Under the pieces are notes generated by a model. The model saw only the letters and a list, made by a program, of their open reading frames with translations. It was not told the DNA's origin and ran no database searches. Shown in pieces: positions 24,891 to 32,122 of a stretch of DNA of 64,000 nt. This stretch comes from Variovorax davisae. GTDB lineage: Bacteria > Pseudomonadota > Gammaproteobacteria > Burkholderiales > Burkholderiaceae_C. Each line of letters opens with the position of its first letter. Position 1 is the first letter of the stretch. A program made the translations under genes and the position numbers. The DNA lies in contig NZ_JASZYS010000011.1 of assembly GCF_030316845.1 (NCBI RefSeq), positions 186,001 through 250,000 of the forward strand. Reading direction: 5' to 3'.

Positions 24891-25661
24891 ATGGCCGACA
24901 AGGCAGGAACCCTGGACATTCGCCACCTCGGCAAGCAGTACGTGGTCGAGGGCGCACCGCTGCAGGTGCTGAGCGACATCACGCTGCGCATCGAGCCGGG
25001 CGAGTTCGTGAGCATCGTGGGCGCCAGCGGCTGCGGCAAGTCGACGCTGCTGCGCCTGGTGGTGGGCCTCGAGGAAGACTACCGCGGCGAGCTGCTGCTC
25101 GACGGCCAGCGCATCGCCGGCACCAGCCTGGACCGCGGCATCGTGTTCCAGGAGCACCGGCTCTTTCCCTGGCTGACGGTCGAGGACAACATCGGGCTGG
25201 GCCTGCTCAACGCGCCCTTGACCGAGGGACAGAAACGCATGCAGGTCCGCGAGCACATCGAGCTGGTCGGGCTGCAGGGCTTCGCCAAGGCCTGGCCGCA
25301 CCAGCTCTCGGGCGGCATGGCGCAGCGCGTGGCGATCGCCAGGGCGCTGGTGAACCGGCCCGAGATCCTGCTGCTCGACGAGCCCTTCGGCGCGCTCGAC
25401 GCGATCACCCGCGCCCACCTGCAGCAGGAGCTGCACCGCATCTGGCGCGCCGAGGGCATCACCACGATCCTGGTCACGCACGACGTCGAAGAGGCGGTGT
25501 TCCTCGGCGACAAGGTGGTGGTGATGGAACCCCGGCCGGGCCGCATCCGGCGCATCGTCCCGGTGCCGCTGCCACATCCGCGCCATCGTGCGTCGCGCGA
25601 CTTCGCCGACGTCAAGGAGACGGTGCTGGCCGAGTTCGGGGCCGAGGCGGCCGTCTTCTAG
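24891..25661 (+). CDS. ABC transporter ATP-binding protein, SsuB/TauB-like
   Basis: 256-residue nucleotide-binding subunit with Walker A GASGCGKSTLLR, the Q-loop stretch DRGIVFQEHRLFPWLTVEDN, signature LSGGMAQRVAIARAL and Walker B ILLLDEPFGALDAITR, the wording typical of nitrate/sulfonate/taurine importers. It is the only ATPase in an operon with three binding proteins and two permeases, so it must serve all of them or some components pair with ATPases elsewhere. Start ATG 24891 follows an AACCCGGAGA site. Confidence 0.93.
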   Translation: MADKAGTLDIRHLGKQYVVEGAPLQVLSDITLRIEPGEFVSIVGASGCGKSTLLRLVVGLEEDYRGELLLDGQRIAGTSLDRGIVFQEHRLFPWLTVEDNIGLGLLNAPLTEGQKRMQVREHIELVGLQGFAKAWPHQLSGGMAQRVAIARALVNRPEILLLDEPFGALDAITRAHLQQELHRIWRAEGITTILVTHDVEEAVFLGDKVVVMEPRPGRIRRIVPVPLPHPRHRASRDFADVKETVLAEFGAEAAVF

Positions 25662-25693
25662 ACCTTCTTCATTTTTCCCTTCCGGACCTTCAC

Positions 25694-26800
25694 ATGACTT
25701 CCTTCGAACTTTCCCGCGGCCGCCGGCCGTTCCTGGCGACCGCCCTGGCGCTGGCCGGGCTGCTGGCCGCCGCGGCCACGCCGACGGCCGGCGCGGCCGA
25801 CCTGCCCAAGGTGATCCGACTGGCCGCGCCCGAACAGGGCAGCGCCGGCAAATCCTTCGCCGGCGCCGGCCCGGTGTCGCTGGCCTATGCGAGCAAGGCG
25901 ATCGAGGCCGAGTTCGCGAAGGACGGCGTCCAGGTCGAATGGAAGTTCTTCAAGGGCGCCGGCCCCGCCATCAACGAGGCGCTCGCCACCGGCCAGCTCG
26001 ACGTGGTGTTCCTGGGCGACCTGGCCGGCGTGATCGGCCGCGCCAGCGGGCTCAAGACGCGGCTGGTGCTGGCCGGCGGGCGCGGCAGCAACAGCTACCT
26101 GGCGACGGCGCTGGGCGCCAACATCCAGAGCTTCAAGGACCTCAAGGGCAAGCGGGTCGCGGTGCTGCGCGGCACGGCCTACCAGCTGTCCTTCAACCGC
26201 CTGCTCGAAGACCAGGGCCTGACCGAGAAGGACGTGCGCTTCACCAACCTCGACTGGCCGACCTCGAAGGCGGCGCTGGTCAGCAAGGACATCGACGCCA
26301 CCTTCGGCGGCTCGGACCTGCAGCTGCTCAAGATCGCGGGCACGGCCGACATTCCGGTCAGCACGCGGGGCAGGGGGCCGATCTACGGCATCAACTCGGG
26401 CACCATCGCCACCGACGACTTCGCGAAGAAGTACCCGCAGGCGCTGACCCGCCTCGTCAAGGTGATCGTGCAGCAGGCCCATGCCGCCTCGCTCGACGAG
26501 GGCCAGCGGGCCGCGCTGTTCACCCGCTTCCACGACATCAGCGGCCTGCCGGTGGCGCTGTTTGCCAGCGATTTCGAAGGCACCGTGATCAAGGAGCGCT
26601 ATTCGCCACTGCTCGACAACGGCTTCGTGTCGCACTACACGGACGTGATCGACGGCGCGCGCAAGCTCGGCATCATCCGCCAGACCTACGACGCACAGGC
26701 CTGGGCCGACCCGAGCTTCCTGAACCAGGCCTTGAAGGAGCTGAAGCTCGAGACCTTCTGGACGCCGACCAACGCGGCCGGGCTGGTGGCGTCGCGATGA
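25694..26800 (+). CDS. ABC transporter substrate-binding protein, SsuA/NMT1-like 3
   Basis: 368-residue binding protein of the NMT1/SsuA fold. A signal peptide with an Arg-rich start (RGRRPF) and Ala-rich core ends near TAGAADL. The mature sequence begins IRLAAPEQGSAGKSFAGAGP, unlike the IGYQK start of the two other binding proteins, so it belongs to a separate subfamily. Middle segments GQLDVVFLGDLAGVIGRASG and DLKGKRVAVLRGTAYQLSF are typical periplasmic-fold positions. Its stop codon overlaps the next start (ATGA), showing translational coupling to the truncated dehydrogenase gene. Confidence 0.88.
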   Translation: MTSFELSRGRRPFLATALALAGLLAAAATPTAGAADLPKVIRLAAPEQGSAGKSFAGAGPVSLAYASKAIEAEFAKDGVQVEWKFFKGAGPAINEALATGQLDVVFLGDLAGVIGRASGLKTRLVLAGGRGSNSYLATALGANIQSFKDLKGKRVAVLRGTAYQLSFNRLLEDQGLTEKDVRFTNLDWPTSKAALVSKDIDATFGGSDLQLLKIAGTADIPVSTRGRGPIYGINSGTIATDDFAKKYPQALTRLVKVIVQQAHAASLDEGQRAALFTRFHDISGLPVALFASDFEGTVIKERYSPLLDNGFVSHYTDVIDGARKLGIIRQTYDAQAWADPSFLNQALKELKLETFWTPTNAAGLVASR

Positions 26801-27306
26801 GCGTCGAAGCCCGCGAGCCGGTGGCATGGATCGCCGGCGTCGGTGCCGGCGCCGGGCTCGGCGCCGCCCTGGCGCGGCGCTTCGCGCGCGGCGGCTTCAG
26901 CGTCGCGCTCACCGGACGCACCGGCGAGCAGCTGCAGGCCAACGGCATTCCCGGCACCGCGCCCGGCGGTCGCGGCACGCTGCTGTTCACGGGCGCGACG
27001 GCCGCGCTGCGCGGCAAGCCTCCGTTCGCGGCCTTCGCCGCAGCCAAGGCCGGGCTGCGCTCGCTGAGCCAGAGCCTGGCGCGCGAGTTCGGGCCAGAGG
27101 GCATTCACGTCGCGCACGTGGTCATTGACGGCGGCATCGACGGCGAGCGCCTGCGCACCAGCGCGCCGCAGCGGGTGGCGCAGGCCGGCGACGACGGCCT
27201 GCTGCAGCTCGACGCCATCGCCGAGAGCTACTGGCAGCTGCATCTGCAGCACCGCAGCGCCTGGACCCAGGAGATCGACCTGCGCCCGTTCAAGGAACCT
27301 TTCTGA
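26797..27306 (+). pseudogene. SDR-family dehydrogenase with an internal in-frame deletion
   Basis: 169 residues where short-chain dehydrogenases have 240-260. Residues 1-45 hold a Rossmann nucleotide-binding start (WIAGVGAGAGLGAALARRFA; SVALTGRT). The text then jumps directly to the late part of the fold, GRGTLLFTGATAALRGKPPF, the FAAFAAAKAGLRSLSQ segment corresponding to the catalytic YxxxK region (Tyr replaced by Phe), and FGPEGIHVAHVVIDGGID. Roughly 70 residues including the NNAG-type segment are absent, yet the frame stays open and ends normally, so the deletion is in frame at about base 26940. It overlaps the preceding gene by ATGA. A catalytically competent fold seems unlikely; a shortened, repurposed protein is possible. 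Confidence 0.65.
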
Positions 27307-27316
27307 GGAGATCGCC

Positions 27317-28201
27317 ATGAGTGCCGTATTGAATCCCTGGCCCGGCGTGCACACGATCCCGGCCGTGCAGGCGGAGCTCAACTACCTGGCCCCGGGGGTG
27401 GCGCGTCCTGTCAGCTACACCTTCGAGCCGCCCCCCGGCGTGCCCTGGAGCACCGGGGAGCTGGTGCCGAAGCGGGTCGTGATCCACGACGGTCGCCCGC
27501 TGGCCGCGCTGGGCGAGCTGTCGCTCGACCGCAGCGGCTTCGCGCAGCTGTCGCACCGCAGCGCCGTGACCGCCTTCTCGGACGAGGCGGCGATCCGCTC
27601 GGTGTACTACGCCGAGTCGGCCGCGCTGCTGCGCGAAGCCACCGGGGCCGAGAAGGTGGTGGTGTTCGACCACACCCTGCGCGACAGCGCGCACGGGTCG
27701 CGCGCCAACGCATCGCTGCGCGAACCGGTGCGGCGCGTGCACAACGACCAGACCTTCGTCTCCGGGCCGCGCCGCGTGCGCGATCACCTGCCCGCGGCAG
27801 AGGCGGCGGAACGCCTGCAGCACCGCTTCGCCATCATCAACCTGTGGCGGCCGCTGGCGACCGTGGAGCAGCTGCCGCTGGCGCTGTGCGATGCGCGCTC
27901 GATCGCACCCGCCGACCTGGTGCCGAGCGACCTGGTCTACCGCGACAAGGTGGGCGAGACCTACGCGTTCCTGCACAACCCGGCGCACCGCTGGTACTGG
28001 TTCCCGCGCCTGCGCGGCGACGAGGCGCTGCTGCTGAAGATCTACGACTCGCGCGACGACGGCACCGCGCGGTTGACGGCGCACACCGCCTTCGTCCACC
28101 CGGACACGCCCGCCGATGCGCCGGCGCGCCGCAGCATCGAGCTGCGGGCGCTGGTGTTCTGGCCCGCCGACGGCGGACCGTCCCCTGACCCTTCCCCATG
28201 A
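27317..28201 (+). CDS. CmcJ/NvfI-family oxidoreductase-like protein
   Basis: 294 residues resembling the CmcJ/NvfI family, which includes a cephamycin-cluster protein and fungal non-heme-iron oxygenases. The central VRRVHNDQTFVSG and later DLVYRDKVGETYAFLHNP with HRWYWFPRLRGDEALLLKIY carry the conserved His/Asp/Arg positions of that family, consistent with, but not proving, an Fe(II)/2-oxoglutarate-type active site. Start ATG 27317 has a GAGGAG site just downstream of the truncated SDR. It overlaps the following monooxygenase start by ATGA. Placement inside a sulfonate uptake operon suggests a role in attacking an imported organosulfur compound. Family call is from memory of motif wording. 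Confidence 0.65.
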   Translation: MSAVLNPWPGVHTIPAVQAELNYLAPGVARPVSYTFEPPPGVPWSTGELVPKRVVIHDGRPLAALGELSLDRSGFAQLSHRSAVTAFSDEAAIRSVYYAESAALLREATGAEKVVVFDHTLRDSAHGSRANASLREPVRRVHNDQTFVSGPRRVRDHLPAAEAAERLQHRFAIINLWRPLATVEQLPLALCDARSIAPADLVPSDLVYRDKVGETYAFLHNPAHRWYWFPRLRGDEALLLKIYDSRDDGTARLTAHTAFVHPDTPADAPARRSIELRALVFWPADGGPSPDPSP

Positions 28202-29562
28202 CCGCATCCCAAAGACACATGCATCTCGGCGCCTTCTTCTTCGGCGTCGGCCATCACCTCGCGGCCTGGCGCCACCCCGACGTCGATCCCGGCGCGGCCA
28301 GCCGGATCGAGGCGCTGAAGGAATGGACCCGGATCGCGGAGGAGGCCAAGTTCGATGCCATCTTCTTCGCCGACAACGTCGGCCTGCCCGGACCGCCCGA
28401 CGCCGTGGTGGCGAAGAACGCGCTCTGGTATCCGCTCGACCCGCTGATCTCGCTGGCGGCGCTGTCGCAGTCGACCACCCACATCGGGCTGGTGGCCACG
28501 GTCTCGTCGACCTACCTGCCGCCCTATCACCTGGCGCGCAAGTACGCCTCGCTGGACCAGGTCAGCGGCGGCCGCAGCGGCTGGAACCTGGTCACCTCGG
28601 GCAGCGACTTCGAGGCCCGCAGCTTCGGCCTCGACCAGCAGCTGGCCCATGCCCACCGCTATGCGCGGGCGCACGAGTACGTGAAGATCGTCAAGGGCCT
28701 GTGGGACAGCTGGGAAGACGATGCCTTCATCCACGACAAGGCCGCCAACCGCTTCTTCGATCCGGCCCGGCTGCACCGCGTGGCGCACGAGGGCGAGCAC
28801 TACAAGGTGCATGGCGCGCTGCAGACGCCGCGTGCGCCGCAGGGCTACCCGGTGCTGGTGCAGGCCGGCTCGTCGGGCGACGGCCAGGAGCTGGCCGCGG
28901 CCACGGCCGAGGTGGTGTTCACGGCGCAGCAGACGGTCGAGGACGCGCGGGCCTTCTACGCCGGGCTCAAGTCGCGGCTGGCCGCCCACGGGCGCACGCC
29001 GGACCAGCTCAAGATCCTGCCCGGCATCTCGCCCTTCGTGGGCCGCAGCCAGCAGGAGGCCCAGGAGAAGTTCGAACAGCTGCAGGGCCTGATCGACCCG
29101 GTGCTCGGCGTCGGCCTGTTGTCGACCTTTCTGGGCAACGTCGATCTCTCGGGCCACGACATCGACGGGCCCTTCCCTCAGGACCTGCCCGTGACCGAGG
29201 GGTGGAAGAGCCGCCAGGAACTGTTCGCAGCGATGGCCAAGCGCGACAACCTGTCGATCCGCCAGCTCTACGAAAAAGTGGCCGGCGCGCGCGGCCACTG
29301 GACGATCGTCGGCACCGCCGAATCGATCGCCGACCAGCTCGAGCACTGGTTCAGCACCGGCGCGGCCGACGGCTTCAACGTCCTGGCGCCCACCTTGCCG
29401 TTCGGGCTGCGGGACTTCGCGGAGCTGGTCATTCCGGAACTGCAGCGGCGAGGGCTCTTCCGCACCGCCTACACGGGCCGCACCTTGCGCGACCACCTCG
29501 GCTTGAAGCGGCCCGCGCATCCGCACCGCCATGCCCTCGAAGCCGCCATCACAGATGAATAG
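28198..29562 (+). CDS. FMN-dependent luciferase-like monooxygenase (NtaA/SnaA family) 2
   Basis: 454-residue LLM monooxygenase, same branch as the gene at 18141 but clearly divergent. Markers: LGAFFFGVGHHLAAWRHPDV at the N-terminus, AKFDAIFFADNVGLP, LVATVSSTYLPPYHLARKYA and GRSGWNLVTSGSDFEARSFG. It would use FMNH2 and O2 to cleave a C-S or C-N bond in a substrate delivered by the operon's ABC importer, with flavin from a reductase such as that at 16410. The start overlaps the CmcJ-like stop (ATGA), so the two are translationally coupled. It is the last gene of the operon that begins at 19674. Confidence 0.88.
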   Translation: MTASQRHMHLGAFFFGVGHHLAAWRHPDVDPGAASRIEALKEWTRIAEEAKFDAIFFADNVGLPGPPDAVVAKNALWYPLDPLISLAALSQSTTHIGLVATVSSTYLPPYHLARKYASLDQVSGGRSGWNLVTSGSDFEARSFGLDQQLAHAHRYARAHEYVKIVKGLWDSWEDDAFIHDKAANRFFDPARLHRVAHEGEHYKVHGALQTPRAPQGYPVLVQAGSSGDGQELAAATAEVVFTAQQTVEDARAFYAGLKSRLAAHGRTPDQLKILPGISPFVGRSQQEAQEKFEQLQGLIDPVLGVGLLSTFLGNVDLSGHDIDGPFPQDLPVTEGWKSRQELFAAMAKRDNLSIRQLYEKVAGARGHWTIVGTAESIADQLEHWFSTGAADGFNVLAPTLPFGLRDFAELVIPELQRRGLFRTAYTGRTLRDHLGLKRPAHPHRHALEAAITDE

Positions 29563-29564
29563 GT

Positions 29565-29619
29565 TCTAAGGAATTCACTTTTCAGTAGTTTGTGTCTGAT
29601 GGCGGCCCCCCTAAAGTGG
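29565..29619 (+). promoter_or_regulatory. Sulfur-regulon promoter module (rhodanese-encapsulin operon)
   Basis: TCTA at 29565-29568, 17 bases, TAGTT at 29586-29590, 20 bases, CTAAAG at 29611-29616. The -10 region CTAAAGTGG aligns without gaps to TTAGAGTGG of the TauD-like promoter, and both modules share TTCAGT just before or into the middle box. It ends 53 bases before the rhodanese ATG. Confidence 0.6.
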
Positions 29620-29672
29620 GCCATCGCCATCCGGCGAAGCCCACTCACTACTTTTCGACGGAGCGCCTTTTC

Positions 29673-30152
29673 ATGTCATCGGAAGCCGAAACCCTTGCAT
29701 TGCCAGAGGCCCTGGAGCAGGCCAGAAGCCAGGCGGAACAGCAGAAGCTGCCCTACGCGGGCGGCGTCGTGCCGCCGGTGGCCTGGCAGCTGGTCCAGCG
29801 CCGCGAGGCAGTCCTGGTGGATGTGCGTTCCGGCGAAGAGCGCAAGTTCGTCGGCCAGGTGCCGGACAGCCTGCACGTGCCGTGGGCCACCGGCACCGCG
29901 CTCACGCGCAATCCGCGCTTCGTGCGGGAGCTCGAAGCCAAGCTGGCCAAGGACGGCGGCAAGGACGCGGTGGTGCTGCTGCTGTGCCGCAGCGGCAAGC
30001 GCTCGGCGCTGGCGGCGGAAGCCGCGGCCAAGGCCGGTTTCACCCATGTCTTCAACGTGCTCGAAGGATTCGAAGGCGAGATCGACGCCCGGCAGCATCG
30101 CGGCGGCTCCGACGGCTGGCGCTTCCACGGGCTGCCGTGGATCCAGGACTGA
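29673..30152 (+). CDS. Rhodanese-like sulfurtransferase
   Basis: 159-residue single rhodanese domain. The active-site loop is LLLCRSGKRSALAAEAA with catalytic Cys105, which would carry the persulfide; VLVDVRSGEERKFVGQVPDS is the conserved first half. No signal peptide, so cytoplasmic. I chose ATG 29673, after CGGAGCG, because conserved rhodanese text begins soon after and the upstream stretch holds the promoter. It heads an operon with serine acetyltransferase, a family 2A encapsulin and a cysteine desulfurase. A plausible job is to pass sulfane sulfur into or out of that nanocompartment. Confidence 0.9.
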   Translation: MSSEAETLALPEALEQARSQAEQQKLPYAGGVVPPVAWQLVQRREAVLVDVRSGEERKFVGQVPDSLHVPWATGTALTRNPRFVRELEAKLAKDGGKDAVVLLLCRSGKRSALAAEAAAKAGFTHVFNVLEGFEGEIDARQHRGGSDGWRFHGLPWIQD

Positions 30153-30179
30153 CCGTCCGGGACCCACCAGGAGCCAACC

Positions 30180-31106
30180 ATGTCCGCATTCGACGTTGAC
30201 CAGGTGGTCAGCGCGCTGCGCCGCGTGCGCGGCGAATGGCGCGATGCCCAGAAGCGCTCGCGCGAGCCCGCTGGCCGGGAGTTCCCGTCGCGCGAATCGC
30301 TGGCGGCGGTGGTCGCGCAGCTCAAGGGCGCGCTCTTTCCGATGCGGCTCGGGCCCTCGGACCTGCGCCACGACGGCGAGGACTTCTATGTCGCGCACAC
30401 GCTGGATGCCGCCCTGCACACGCTGCTGGAGCAGGCGCGGCTGGAGCTGCACTACGTGGCGCGGCACGCACCGCGCACCGCGGCGGACATCGATGCGCAG
30501 GCGCGCCAGGCCGTGCACGACTTCGGTGCGGCGCTGCCCGGCATCCGCCGGCTGCTCGACAGCGACGTGATCGCCGCCTACCACGGCGACCCGGCCGCGC
30601 ACAGCGTCGACGAAGTGCTGCTGTGTTATCCCGGCGTGCTGGCCATGATCTTCCACCGACTGGCGCACCAGCTCTACCGGCTGCAGCTGCCGCTGCTCGC
30701 GCGCATCGTCGCCGAGCTCGCGCATGCCGAGACCGGCATCGACATCCATCCCGGCGCGCGGATCGGCTCGGGCTTGTTCATCGACCATGGCACCGGCGTC
30801 GTCATCGGCGAGACCGCGGTGATCGGCGAGCGCGTGCGCATCTACCAGGCCGTGACGCTGGACGCCAAGCGCTTCCCGACCGACGCCCACGGCGTGCTGC
30901 AAAAGGGCCTGCCGCGCCACCCGGTGGTCGAGGACGAGGTCGTCATCTATGCCGGCGCCACCATCCTGGGACGGGTCACGATCGGCCGCGGCGCCGTCAT
31001 CGGCGGCAACGTCTGGCTGACCGAGGACGTTCCGGCCGGCGCCAGCGTGACCCAGGCCGGCGTGCGCAACTCGGCGTCGGCGACCGCGGCGGCGCTCGCA
31101 CGGTGA
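30180..31106 (+). CDS. cysE: Serine O-acetyltransferase (EpsC/CysE type)
   Basis: 308-residue acetyltransferase. The C-terminal half is a left-handed beta-helix with hexapeptide repeats: HAETGIDIHPGARIGSGLF, IDHGTGVVIGETAVIGERV, then VYAGATILGRV-type turns. The GTGVVIGET stretch with preceding DHG is the active-site region of serine acetyltransferases. The N-terminal ~180 residues are longer than in E. coli CysE (273 in total) and match the EpsC-type architecture with an extended helical domain. It makes O-acetylserine from serine and acetyl-CoA, the carbon acceptor for cysteine synthesis. Genes coding for this enzyme are regular neighbours of family 2A encapsulins. Confidence 0.92.
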   Translation: MSAFDVDQVVSALRRVRGEWRDAQKRSREPAGREFPSRESLAAVVAQLKGALFPMRLGPSDLRHDGEDFYVAHTLDAALHTLLEQARLELHYVARHAPRTAADIDAQARQAVHDFGAALPGIRRLLDSDVIAAYHGDPAAHSVDEVLLCYPGVLAMIFHRLAHQLYRLQLPLLARIVAELAHAETGIDIHPGARIGSGLFIDHGTGVVIGETAVIGERVRIYQAVTLDAKRFPTDAHGVLQKGLPRHPVVEDEVVIYAGATILGRVTIGRGAVIGGNVWLTEDVPAGASVTQAGVRNSASATAAALAR

Positions 31107-31172
31107 GCGCCGCTCGACACTTTCCCGCGATTCCTTTTCGACTTCCTTTCCACCCCTACGGAGTTTTCCCTC

Positions 31173-32111
31173 ATGACAGCAACAGTCGGCGGAACGCACG
31201 CCCTCGGCGACAGCGCCGCACGCCAGCTCGCCAATGCCACCAAGAGCGTTCCCCAACTCGAGACGATCAGCCCGCGCTGGCTCACGCATCTTCTTCAGTG
31301 GGTTCCGGTGGAAGCCGGCATCTACCGCCTGAACAAGGTCAAGAACCCGGAATCGATCCAGGTCGTCTGCACGGCCAAGGAAAGCGAGAACCAGCTGCCG
31401 CGCACCTGGGTCGACTACGAGGAGCAGCCGCGCGAGTACAACCTCAACGCGGTGAGCACGGTGCTCGACGTCCACACCCGCATTTCCGACCTCTACAGCA
31501 GCCCGCACGACCAGATCAAGGAACAGCTGCGCCTGACGATCGAGACGATCAAGGAAAACCAGGAAAGCGAGCTGATCAACAACCCGGACTACGGCCTGCT
31601 GTCGCAGGTGACCGAAGAGCAGCGCATCTTCCCGTTGACCGGCGCGCCCACGCCCGACGACCTCGACGAACTGCTGACCAAGGTCTGGAAGGAGCCGGCC
31701 TTTTTCCTCACCCATCCGCTGGCGATCGCCGCCTTCGGCCGCGAAGCCACGCGCCGCGGCACGCCGCCGCCGACCGTGAGCCTGTTCGGCTCGCAGTTCA
31801 TCACCTGGCGCGGCATTCCGCTGATCCCGTCGAACAAGGTGCCGGTCGCCGACGGCAAGAGCAAGATCCTGCTGCTGCGCGTGGGCGACAAGCGCCAGGG
31901 CGTGATCGGCCTGTTCCAGCCGGGCCTGGCGGGCGAACAGAGCCCGGGGCTGTCGGTGCGCTTCATGGGCATCAACAACCATGCGATCGCCTCCTACCTG
32001 ATCTCGCTGTACTGCTCGGTGGCGGTGCTGACGACCGACGCACTGGCGGTGCTCGACGACGTCGAGGTCGGCAGGTACCACGACTATTCCGTCCTCGACA
32101 CCTACAAGTAA
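31173..32111 (+). CDS. srpI: Family 2A encapsulin nanocompartment shell protein (SrpI-like)
   Basis: 312-residue HK97-fold shell protein. Marker text from the family: LGDSAARQLANATKSVPQLE near the N-terminus, ISPRWLTHLLQWVPVEAGIY, LNAVSTVLDVHTRISDLYSS, VTEEQRIFPLTGAPTPDDLD, GIPLIPSNKVPV and MGINNHAIASYLISLYCSVA at the C-terminus. Length and these stretches match SrpI-type shells, which self-assemble into cages that enclose a cysteine desulfurase and, in studied examples, store elemental sulfur. The cargo gene follows 11 bases later. Start ATG 31173 is 66 bases after the acetyltransferase stop. No cyclic-nucleotide-binding domain is present, which separates it from family 2B shells. Confidence 0.93.
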   Translation: MTATVGGTHALGDSAARQLANATKSVPQLETISPRWLTHLLQWVPVEAGIYRLNKVKNPESIQVVCTAKESENQLPRTWVDYEEQPREYNLNAVSTVLDVHTRISDLYSSPHDQIKEQLRLTIETIKENQESELINNPDYGLLSQVTEEQRIFPLTGAPTPDDLDELLTKVWKEPAFFLTHPLAIAAFGREATRRGTPPPTVSLFGSQFITWRGIPLIPSNKVPVADGKSKILLLRVGDKRQGVIGLFQPGLAGEQSPGLSVRFMGINNHAIASYLISLYCSVAVLTTDALAVLDDVEVGRYHDYSVLDTYK

Positions 32112-32122
32112 GAAGCCGCACC

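Noticed and set aside
30236..32122. Open frame continuous with the cargo desulfurase reaching back through the acetyltransferase and encapsulin genes
   Set aside because: Out-of-frame shadow of those two genes; the disordered targeting region starts at 32123/32129.
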